Source: Verrucomicrobiota bacterium
GTDB lineage: Bacteria; Verrucomicrobiota; Verrucomicrobiia; Limisphaerales; UBA11320
Assembly: GCA_016199985.1 (NCBI GenBank)
Contig: JACQFQ010000064.1
Coordinates: forward strand, 1-64,000
Reading direction: 5' to 3'
DNA length: 64,000 nucleotides
Part shown: positions 22,401-34,400 of the stretch, piece by piece
Layout: the number at the start of each line of letters is the position of its first letter
Numbering within the stretch: the stretch's first letter is position 1
Translations under genes and position numbers: made by a program
Notes under the pieces: model-generated
Databases searched by the model: none
What the model saw: only the letters and a program-made list of their open reading frames with translations
Told to the model about the DNA's origin: nothing

Positions 22401-25400
22401 CGTTCACAAGGGCGTCGGTGCTGAGGCGCACGGACTGGCTTGTCGTCACGGTGATCTCCGCAACGTTGACCAGCGGGTTGCCCTTCGCGTCCGGGTTCAA
22501 CGCTCCCGCGTCCGGATACACCCTTCCAATCATTCCCTGAATTTCGATGTCCTGGGCGCCCTGGATTGCAATGCTCCCGGTCCTGCTGTCGACCACGCCC
22601 CCGCTCCGGCGGTAGGGCAAGGATAGAAAGATCTTTTGTGCGCTCACGGGCTTCGTCAACTGGACCGCATTGCCCTGATGCGTCACAGGGCCTCCTTGAA
22701 CAGGGAGCTCCAGCGCGAGCGGATCAGCCACCTCCACACGCGCTCCGACGATCGCGGCGTCCGTCACGATCTGCGAAGAGCTCAAAACGAGGTTTCCATC
22801 CAACGTGATGAAATCCCCTCGCTCGTTGATCAGGCGTCCTTGAGAGTCGATTAGGCGCAGCTGCGTGCTGAGCAGGTTGCCTGACGAGTCGGCGCGATAA
22901 AGCTTGCCCAACGCTGAGATCGAAGGCACAGGCCGAGCCTTGTCATCCAGGAGTCGTTTGACACCCGACTCGTCTTTCGCGAGCGAGTAAATCTTTCCAG
23001 CGCTGTCGACGACGGAGAGAACTCGCCCAACGCCGTTCAGGAGAGCCGCCAGCCCGAGATCCTTTCGATCCACGAGCGGCAGGGACTCGTTGAGAACTCC
23101 CGCCGCGCTGAGAAGCTTGCCGTCGCTATTGATCCGATAGCCATCCGAGCTGATGGCATTCCCGTTCGCATCGATCAAGTGGCCTCCGATATCCACACGA
23201 TCTCCGGCGGCATTGATCCTGACCGCATTGTTTGCGCCGCTGGAGAGAAAGTTTCCGTATTGATCCAAACGGTATCCGCGGGAGTCGACGTAATCGACAT
23301 CGTCCGTGCCATCCACATCGCCGCCTGATTTATCGGAATCAGCAATGATCCACCGGCCGTTCGAACCGACGACGAGGCCCGCTGAGTCGAGGTAGCGCCC
23401 GGACGCGTCCACCAGGAACCAGTTCTTCGTGGTCGGATCCTGGACGAGTTTATTCCCGGAGCGATCGACGAACAGCGGCCGATTCTGGTCGTCTTTCATC
23501 TGAACCTGGTGGTCTCCGTCCCAGGCCAGGAACACCGGCCCCGCGCCGAGCACCGGATTTCCAAGCGCATCTTGTATTCTTGCCCAGCCTCCGGGCTCCG
23601 AGAGGGCGGCAAACACCTGTCCTGCCGGATCGGTCGCCAGGAGGAAGCCCGCCTCATTGATCAGGCGGTTTTGCATATCCACGATGAATGATCGTCGCCC
23701 CAAGGAGATAGGATTTCCCGATGCGTCCTTCCCGATCACATTGGCCTCTCTTGTGAGAGTCTGGAACTGGAGTCGATCGACGAGCACGCTCATGGAGGCT
23801 GTGATTCGCGCGGAGAGATCGGCTCCCGTGAGCGGCAGGCCGATCTCGGAGGTGTTGCTGGATGACGCGGCTTCCAATCGGAACATCCCCGACGAACGAA
23901 ACACGAGTTGGTCGGAGGAATCCATCAACTCCACGCGCAGGATCTCCTGCGCGTGCAGCCCCGTCGGGATGAACGAGTTTGTGACCACCGCATCCCGGAT
24001 GGCTTTCCGGATATTCTCGAGGAGATCATAGGCGGTGTGATTTCCGGCCGTCGCGGCGGCCGCCACGACAACCTTCGCCCTCACATTCAGCCCGACTCCC
24101 TCCAGCACGAATGAGAGCGCAACGTCCTTCTTCAGCTTTCCATCAGCAGGTAGGACAGCATCCGCGAGCAGAACCTCCGCCGGCGGCAGCAGTTGGTACT
24201 CTTGTCGCCCCCCTTGCAGCGCCACATTTCCGCCGGCCTGGATGTTGCCGCCAATTCGCAACAACCCCGTTCCCGAGTCAAGGGAGACCTCCCCATTCGA
24301 GCTGATCAGACCCAGGATCTGAAGGCCATGTCCTGAGGTCACGGTGATGCGCGTACGGTCGCTCGGAACGCCCGCGGGACCCTCACTCCCGGAATCCGAG
24401 TCCACTCGTCCATCGGCGCGGCTCGCAAGGGTGCTCCCCGCCGCCAGGATGAACATCTCCGCATTTCCCCCTTTGGCCGTTATTTCAATGCCACCCGTTG
24501 CGCGAACGATCCCCCGCCCGGCCGGCGCGCTCCCCGACACCGTTTCCCCGATCTCAACCATCTCCCGAGCCACGATCCTCACAATCGAGTTCGCCCCCTG
24601 CAACAAGACAGCCTGAGGATCCTCGCCCAAGTTGGCGCGGCCATGGATGGAGCCAGCGTACACCAAGCCCAGCAGATTCACATAGTCGGCCTGCAACGAA
24701 ACGACGCCATTGTCGAGGCGACTGTAAATCTGGCTATTCTGGGTGATGTCTATGCCGCGCCCGGCGCCCGACGCAATCAGGGTCACCGAACCCGCTGACG
24801 TGAGGTTCGCAATGAGTGGATTATTCTCCGCATCCAATCCTCCCAGAGTCAGGGATGTGGCCAGGATGCGCAAATCCCGAAGATCTCCCGCGACACTGGA
24901 CTTGAACTGTCGCTTTCCGGCGATTCTGTCGAAAGTTTCCAGCCCTCCAGCTTCGATAGAGCCGGTGATGGACAGATCGTTGGGCGTCGCGATCAGGACG
25001 GAGCCCATCGCGTCCAGATCCCCCGCAACGCGCAGGGCGGCTCCAACGATGACGACATCGAAGTTCTCCTCCTTCGGGCTGGCGTCCTTGGGGACTGAGG
25101 GCGCTGTCGCCGCAGTGTTCTTGATAACACCGTCCATCCAAACCGAGGGCGCAGAAAGCACGATGCGACCCGCGCCCTCGATCCAGCCGCTTCCGTGGGT
25201 CACGCTGATGGTTCGCTGGGCGTGGATCAGAACGTCTCCGCGGTTCGGGAGGTCCCCGCTGTGCTGCAAGGACCCGATCGGCCCATCCACGATGACGTCG
25301 CCGTCCGCGCCGAGGGCATCGAGCGTAATCTGCTGCTTCGCTCCGGCAGCGGCCCCCACGCCACTCAGCAAGCCGGAAGGCGTGATGACGAGCGGCCCAT

Positions 25401-28400
25401 CGTGATTCCCCCGGGTGACAAGATGGATGTTCCGGCTGGCCGTGATATGCCCGCTGATCGTGAGCCCTTTGTCCGAACTCACGTTCACATCGCCCTGACT
25501 GCCCCCCGCCACAAGATCTCCCTTCAGGACGGCGGCTTCCGTCAAATCCAGGGTGATGGACCCATCGATCGTCTCGAGATAGCCAGACCAATCCAAATCG
25601 AGCGCTCGTCGACCGCCGCTCAGCTTGATTTGCTGATTCGAGAGGATCGCGCCACCGATGTAGAACTTCGCGTTCGGGTCTGTGGAACTGAGCTCCACAG
25701 AAGAGCGAGGCGCAGGGGCAAGAATGTTGAAGGGGCGTGTGGACCGCAAATCCTTCCCATCGGCGATGTCTTGAAACCCAAGCCACTCCGCGTTGAGCGA
25801 CCGCAGGCCCGCCACCGCCTTCGGCGCTCCCTGCGCCGTGGAAGGCATCGTCGCAAACATCCGGATTTGATACTGGCTGGTCAGCGACAGTCGCAAGGAT
25901 CCCACTTGCAGCTTCACTTTGATCAACGGGTCGGGGATCAAGCCGGTTGTGATGGGATCGTCCGCAAAGTCGAGGGTCTCGCCGCCGAGGCTCTGCTTCA
26001 TCATTTTTTCGCCGCCCTTGGGGGCCAACTCTCTGGCGTAAGCGCTCTCAAGCAACTGGCGATTGAGACGCGCCAACTCCTCCCCTTCGAGTTTGAGATT
26101 GAGGAGCCGTGTTGTTTCAACACCCAAGGAGATTCCGGCGAAGATTTGGGTGTCATAGATTAAGGGACCCGACAGGATCGCGTTGAGGTCCTTGCGCAGA
26201 CCTGACTGAACGCGCTCCACTTCGGCGGGGCCGCCCTTGAAGGTCTGCAACACGGCCCTTGTGTCGTCAGAAAGCTTGCTCACAAGCCAGCTGTCGATCG
26301 GCGCCGCTCCCAGCTTCAGCTTGTTGGCAAGGGAGGTCACATCGATCAAGTCCTCCAATCTGAACGCCGCCAGGCCGCCCTTCTCGTCGAGGTAGAACCA
26401 CTGGGTGGTGTTCAGCGCCCGCTGGACATCGTCCCGCAGATCCGCGATGTCCGCGTTATCAGCGGTCGCCGCCTGCGGGATGGACACATGGCCGTAGAGA
26501 ATCTTGGATCCAATATCGATCGAGAGGTTGAGCTCCACCTGGGAGAGATCCGGCGTCGAGCCGACTGGCAGAACGCCCTTGTTGCTGGTGCGGTTGGCCC
26601 TGATGCCCTCTTCGGGGATGGCGGTAAGGCCCTGCAGGCCCAGGAGCTCCTGATTTTCCGAGCTGTACTTGATCTGGAAAGGCGAGGCCCCATTCCAAAC
26701 GAGCCGGCCATCGACCGATTCAACCTGGAGACCCAGCCCGGTCGGGCCAAGGAGCGCATTCAGCTCAGCCGCGAGGTTCGCGAGGTAGACGTGACGAAGG
26801 GTAATGGTGTCTTCCTTGGCGGGAGACAGGATGGATAGGAATACACGCAGGTCAATCTTGATTAGGCTCGTCGGCAGACTGTCGACATTGCCAAGAGCGT
26901 TCCCGCTAACGGCCTCCTTGGGAACGATTCGATACGTAGGGGCCGGACGCGCGCCGGCCACCGCGCCGCGGGAGACGTTGGCAAATCCCATGACATAGGC
27001 GTTCGTGGCTGCTGAGGATCGTTGCGCGAGCAGGCTCGGCGCGGCGCTCGCCGGCAGATCTGAGAAGCCAAGCTTCGCAAGATCGAGCTCGCTACCCGGG
27101 GAGGTCTGGCTAGTCCTGAACCTGAAGACCGACCGACTCGCAAACACTAAGTGGTCGAGCTCGTATGAAACCTCGATATCTCCCAGGCCCTGAGCCTTGA
27201 GGGCCTGGGCGAAGATCTCAGTCAGTTTGACAATGTCGGTGACGCCAGCCGTGAGCTTTGCGGGCATCGAGATCTCGACAGCCGCGCGCGTCGGCAAGGT
27301 CGGGAAATCCACAGTCCAGTGCAGGTCCTTTCCAGAGTCGGTAATCACAGGCGCTGTCGCCTTAAGGACCGCCGGTTCGATATCCACCGTGAAGGCGTGC
27401 GAGCTCACTAAAACCAATTTGCGCCCGTCACGCCGCGCAACAATCTCCCGGAATCCATCCCGGATCAACGCGTTGTTCAGATCGACAACCAAATCATCCA
27501 GTCCGCTGTTCGTGACGGTGTCCTCGCGGTACAGGGTCACGATCCCAGAGCGGACCGAGCTATTTGGATTCCCGGCGGGGACGGTGATGAATTCATCAGG
27601 CCTCTTTGCGCTGTTCGGATCCTGATTGAGCATCCTGACAAATAGGGCGACGTTATCCGGCAGGACCCCTTCGTTGGCCAGGACATCCGCAGCCTTGACT
27701 TGCCAGGCGGAGGGAGCCCGGGAAGAACGCGCGGACGCCGCTCCGACTCCCAGGAGATCCTCATTCAACGAGTCCGCGCCCAGCTCAAAGTCGAGCGTCT
27801 TGCTCAGGAAAGTCAGGCGTCCCGAAGCGTTGGCGACGGAGATATCAAGACCCGCGGCCGCCAGGGCTCGAGTGAACATGCTCGCGAGATCATCCACGGA
27901 TCTGTTCGTTAAAGTCTGTTCCACTGAGACGCTGACCGTTGCCTCTTTCTGCCGCGCTCCACGGACAGCGACAGCATTCCCTTTCTCGAGCTGCTTGAGG
28001 CCGAGAGCCGCGCCGCCCTGCGAGTTCCTACCGATGCTAAATCGCATTGTCCCGACGAACTGCAACCGGCCCTCAACAACCGTGACCTGGATATCCTTGA
28101 GCTGGGGGCTCGCCTTCAACAAGCCGTTGAGCGCGTCCGCAATTGCATCCGCCCCGGTCCAGTCTCGCCTCGCGAGCGTGACAGTGCCCAGGCCCTTCTC
28201 ATCGATGTTCAAAAACTCAAGGACCACGGGCGTGAGCGGACTCAGCTGAGGCGCCCTGGACGCCCACACGGCAAAGCGAGTCGAGTCCGTCGGCAGGATC
28301 TGGAGGGAGACGGGTTCGGCCAGAACCCCGCTCGTCGGCACATATTTCGTCCCCACGAGGCGGAAAAAGGAAACTTGGCGACGCGCGAGGCCTGGCGCTG

Positions 28401-31400
28401 CGAGGGTGTGATCGCTGAGCGCGCTATCGCTCTGCGCGCCGGCAGGCAAGAGCAGCTGATCCATTCCCACCGACGTTCTCAGGATGACAAAGTCATAGTC
28501 GCTCACGAAGGTGAGGCGGTTGCCAACAGCCACAGCCCGGATGTCCTTCAACCCGCCCAATGCGAGCGACGCATTCAGCTTCAACACCAGGTCGCTAACC
28601 TTATCGACGCCATGGTCGGACAGCACCGTGGCGGACGCATAAACATAAGCCCCGGCCCTGTTGACAACGAAGTCGAGGCGAACATCGGACCGTAGCCTGG
28701 GGTTCGGCTGATCTTGAGTCGCGCTGAAGATCGCTGGGAAGAAGACCTCCGAAGCCGGAAGATCGGTATTGGGGACAAAACCCAGGAGGCTTCCGTTGGC
28801 CGTCGCTGCGCGAAGCGTGAACGGCTTGGGGCCTGTGAACACAATGCGGCCTTTGTCGGGGTTGCCCGGCTCGCTCTCCAGCGACGCGGTCACGTAATCG
28901 GAGAAATGCAGCCGTTGCGATTCGTAACGTGGGACCAGCGTATTGCGGAGAGCCTGATTCAGATTTGCCACAAGATCCGTCAAGTGTTGGTTGCTTGCAG
29001 TGGCCGACGCAGAGATCACCACAGCTCCAAGAAGCACATCCTTGAGATCCAACTCCTCGACGCGAACAACAAGGGTCACATCCCTTGCGAGTTGGCCGGT
29101 CGTGGCGACAAGGTTGGAACCCGCGAGCACGGACGTCTCGCGAGCCTCGGTCGCGTCCATGGACTGCTGCACGCCTAGCAGAGGATCGAGCGCCCCGCGG
29201 AGTCCGAGTAGATTCAAATTGACGGAGCTCGCTTCAACAATGAACTCCCTGCCATCGTTCTTCAGCACCAATCGAGAGGGCGCTTGACCAGTGACGTCAG
29301 GCTCCAGGAGGGCAACGATTCCAACGAAACTCGGCTCTCCATGAAGAGCCGTGTTGATGTCGGCAACCAGGTCCAATGCGGTCCTGTTGTCCTGCGTCGA
29401 GGCGGACAAGACTGAAACACTATGAGCCACAAAACGCCCTGATCCATCGTCCATCCGGATGTCCAGGCGCACGTCCGTCACCAGTTGTCCCGTTCCGGGC
29501 AGTGGCAGATCGGCGGTCAAAGTCGCATCGGCATAGAAGATGCGCGAGCTGAGGACCGGCGCCAGCCCCAGCAAGTCCAGATTTGTTGAGGCAGGCAGGA
29601 TGGAGAACCCGTAGGGAGCGCTGAGAATCAGGATCGTTCGCCCGTTGTCGCCTTGTGACGACGCTTCCATGTTGGCGAAGTTAGATCCCTGGAAGAGGTT
29701 ATTCATATCAACGATCAGCCCGCCGATTGAATTGTGCCGCGGATCGCGCTTGATCGTGAAAGTTTGCTCCACAACGCCGGCGGGCGTGAACCTCTGAAGG
29801 ACAAGCGTCACATCAGCCGGAAGGACCCCGCCCGCGGGCAACCCGCCATCACCGACGATCCGCCCCGTCACCCCCTCGGGCCAGCCCGTGGCGGCGATCT
29901 CCTGCGCGTGAGACATCGTCAACACCTTGACCTCCGCGTCGCCCTCGAGCTTCACATTGCTGCTTTCACCCCAAGTGCCGACGCTCGCCGAGCCAAACAC
30001 AAGAACGCTGGCCCCGGTGAAGTTGAGCGGGTCTTCGAGATTGCCGGTCCGGGGATCTTTGCCCCCATGCACAACGATGGATCCACCGGCGCGCAGTTCT
30101 GTTCCGATCCGAACCTGGTGCCGCGCCGTGATCACGATCTGCGACTGGTTCGTCGCGACTCCCCCATCCATCAAGCGATACCCCACCGTGCCGCCTGTGA
30201 CAGCATCCCGCACGGTCGTAATGTCGCCTCCCGCGATGACCTGGCCTTCCACCTCCGCATCCCCCATGGCCTCGATTCGTATCGAGCTCAATTGGTTGTG
30301 CGTGGTGATCTGAGCGGCGCCAGGGATGCGGATGCCGACCTGGCCGTCATTGTTTCTAGAGAGTCCCCCTCGGTACGGATCGGAAGGCTTGTCGACATTC
30401 CTCAGGACGACATTGTCGGCCGCGATGATGAATCCGCCCGTCTCGACGACCTTGCCGGATCGGGAATTCTCCGCCGCCAGCTCGTAGGTGGAAGCCCCGC
30501 GCGACGCTTTGGCGGGCGTCGTGCCGAGATTGGGGAAGCCCAAGGCCTCAGCCCCTTTCGAGTTGGACGTCAGCTGGAACATAAGAGCGCCCTTGAACTG
30601 AAGGCGGCCGCTTGCGTCGAACACAGCCGTGATGTTCTGCAGCCCATTCCCAGCCGCCTGCAGCGCGGCGTTGATCTCCGCCGCCAGCTGAGTCCATTGG
30701 GTGTTGCTTGAGGTCTGATTCGTCGTCAGCAAAAGGGTGTTCAGGACGATGCCATTGGCGTCCGCGAACTCGAGGGACACATCATTCTTCAGCGCGGCCC
30801 CGGAGGGAGCGAGGGAGCCTGTTCCAGAGAGAATCGAATCGGCTGAAACCTCGACGGCGGAACGCTCTCTTGAAACAAATCCAAGGGCTTCGATATTACT
30901 CGAAACATTTGTCTGCCCCGTCGACCCGCCGGGAGCCGTCAGCACGAAGGGCTGGGAACTCCTGAGGACCCAATGCCCGTCCCGGATCAAGGCTTGGATG
31001 TCCCCGGCATGCGGCAGCGCGGAATCTAAGACGGCTTGGAGTTGAGTCTGTAATTCCTCCAGCTTGGTGTTGTTCACGGTTGTCGCCTTGGGGAGCACCG
31101 CGGAGTAGACCGTGGACAAGGCGCCGAATGTCAGGGTCAGTCGCAGATCCTGGCTCAAGACGGACTGATTATTCTTCGAGGCGACCGTCCCGCCCACCAT
31201 GACGTAACCCGGAGATTCGACCAACACATCGCCCCCAGTGCTGTCGGTCCAGCTAATGACGTCCTTGATCAGGTTGCCCTGGCTATCCAACAGCAAGCGC
31301 CGATTGGCGCCGGAATAGATATGACCCATCATCTGGACCCCCGCCTTTCCGTAGACGGTCACTTGGCTGCGAGGAGCCGCCGAGGTTTGGCCTCCGGCCG

Positions 31401-34400
31401 TGATGCCACCGGCGGTGGTGATCAGGACACTGACGGGCAGGCTGCCATCCAAGCTGAGATCATCAGGTCCTGCGCCGTTGCCATCCACCTCCACAGCGCC
31501 ACTAGCCAGCAAACCTGTGTTCAGGTACACTTGCTCGCCCGCCGTCACGGTGACCTTGGAGTCAGGACCTGACCAGGTCACGCCTTGAGGTCCGATGCTC
31601 CCACCCGCAACGATCGATCCGAGGATGTCCACATCCTTGGATCCTTCCATCAGAATGTTGCTCACAGCCCCAAAGGATTGGATCACGGCTGTCCCATCCA
31701 CGAAAATGCTGCTCCTCAGACCCTCGCCCGCTTGGGCGCCCTTTCCGGGATGAACTGGATCGTCGACTCGCGCGTCAACGGTCTCTCCGTGACCTATGAT
31801 GCGCACCCCGTTCTCCACTTCTACCAACGAGGTGGAGAATTTCACCCGACGCCCCGACTCGGCGTAGAGGCTGCTGCCAGCCCCGCGCATAAAGATGCTT
31901 CCCTCGATCAGAATGTCGTCAGGAGCTATAAGATTGAGCCGCAGGTTCTCCGCGAGCGAATAGAGCTGGCCAGTGAGGTGGATGCTTGCGCGAGGCAGCT
32001 CTTTGCGCTCGTTGTAAGGTCCCGCGTAGGGGGGAACATCACTCGTAGCAGAAGTTCCCACCTGCAAATCCATCGCGTCGCGCGTGCTGATGGCGCCAAA
32101 GATGCGAAGCTCCGTCGGGGTTTTCACGATCACATGCGCTCCCTCCGAGTTGGCGCTCTTTACCTTATTATGATCCTGCCACTCAATGCCGGCCAAGACC
32201 TCGCCATTGATATAGACCGCTTTCTCCGCGGTGATTTGTATTAGCGCGTTCTTTCCGCGAGCGGACATCACACCGGCGATTTGCGCCAACTCGAAAAAGC
32301 TGCCCGCCTTGATTTCTATCCTCGCGCCCTCGCCGTCGACGAAACTCTGACCGGCCATGACAACGGAGCCCTTTGTGATGATTTCGATCACGCCCCCTGA
32401 ACGAGTCGTTCGGAGCACGCCCTGGATCCCTTGCTCGAAGTTGTTCCAGGTTTTCGTGCGATCGGCCACATCCTTCATCATGGGGGAACTGAACTCCGGC
32501 CCATCTCCCTGAATGTTGACATGAATGTCGCCCGTGTCGGCCTGAACCACGCCATCGACAATCATCCGACGGGCGACGCCCCCGAGGTAAACCTTGTCGC
32601 CCACCTTGAACAGCTTCACAGAGCTCACCGTGATGGCGGTCGCGCCCAGAGCCGCGGACGTAGTGGTCCGGACGATGCCAGCGCCCAAGTCCTTGACCAG
32701 GGCGTTGCCAACATTGGAAGCCACGTTCAAGCCCGAATCGAAGGTAAGAGTTCCTGCATCGCCGGCTGCCGAAGGCTGGATCGCAATGATATGATGTTCT
32801 TCGCCTCCGAAGTCCAAGAGGCCGCCGTAAACACCCGCATCCAGCCCACCCAACTGATTATTGATGTCCTTGGAATGCACGTGGAATGTGTCGGTGTTGA
32901 CCCGGAGGTGAGCGAACTGGACATTCCCCTCGATGAAGATCTTGGTCTTGGCATTCAAGACAACATCATCATGGAACGCGGCATCCCGATTGATCGGCGG
33001 GCCGTCAGGATCAACGAACTGGAGATGAGCGGAGGGGGTATTGTCATAGGCGTCGCCGAAGATCATTGTCTCCAGCACGGTCAGATCACCCAGGGTCACC
33101 CGCTTGAAGCCCGAAGCGATCGCGGACAAATCGCGAGTCGATATATGCGCGGTCGCATGGAACAGGCTGCCGTCGTCCTGATATTGAGCCTGAATCCCTT
33201 CTCCCTTGAAGTTGCCTCCCACATGCCCAGGCCAATTATTGTAAGCCGGGAAAATCTGATGAATATCCGTCCAATCGACGCCCTTCGGCGCCTGCGCCGC
33301 TGTCCCTAGGAGCATCGTTGTCGCCTGCCGCGTCAAGAGAGTGAGGTTGCCGCTGCCGAGAATGCCTCCCCGAGTTCGCAAGTCCCGGTTGAGCGCGATA
33401 TCGAGCTCCGTTCGTTCGGTGAACTCGCCGAGGTTGTCGATTCGATTTTCAGGGCCACTGATGAAATCAAAGTCATCCGCCTGCAGTCGGATGTCCCTGT
33501 CGGGATCTACGGTGACGATGCTGCCTGAGTCCAGGGTCAACCGAGCGTCTACCCCCAGCAATGTCACATCAATCACGCCGTGCGCGCTGCGCAATCCCAC
33601 CGGATCCACGTTTCCATCCGCCGCAAGGTTGCGCCCGAAGATCACAAGACTGTCCGTCTCCTCAATGAGGATATCCGTTCCGGCGATCTTCCCGCCTTCA
33701 GGGCGAGTCAGCACGGTCATCCCGAACACGGTGGAAATGATCTTTGTGGAACTCCGGGCGGGGGTGTAAATCCCATCCGCTGCGAGAATCAGGTGAGCCT
33801 TTGCGCCCCGGAACGAAACGCCGTCCTTCAAGGTGAGATCCCCTTCCGCGAAGAACCTCAGCTCCCCTGCTCCATCGATGCCGGGATGCGTGGTGTCCTG
33901 ATTGTCCCCGGCGGCGCTGGTGATATCCACGTTGATATCGAGGTCAGCGCCCCGTCCTCCGTTGGCCGTCGTCGATGCCAGGGTGATGTTGAGGCCGTGC
34001 TCAGGTTTGCTGGCGAAGATGGCGCCCAGCCCGCCATTGATGATGAGGTGAGGGGTTTGTTTGATCGTCCAATCCAGGTCCTGAGCATCTATGCGGTGGA
34101 CGATGCGTCCGTCCTCCAGAATCAACCGCTTCGTGGCGAGTTGCTCGAAGCTGACGAGAGCCTTCTTGGCCTTCTCCAGGTCGCTCACCGAGAGAACGGC
34201 GCCGTTGAGACCGTTTGGCGTGTTCGCCTTCAGGTCGGCGTCGAGGGTCTTTTTCTCCGGGAACGCGTTCAAGAGCGCCGAACGGTCCACGGTGGCGGTG
34301 CTCGTGCCAATCCAGTCGGCCTCAATATCAAAGTCCCCTGTTGCATGGACGCTGCTATTCAGGAACACCACCTGATCGAATACCTTGTTCTCAATGTCCC

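Noticed and set aside
31190..34080. Two-partner secretion of the giant protein through a TpsB partner
   Set aside because: The beta-helix looks haemagglutinin-like, but there is no Sec signal or TPS domain at the N-terminus and no TpsB-like gene in the window.
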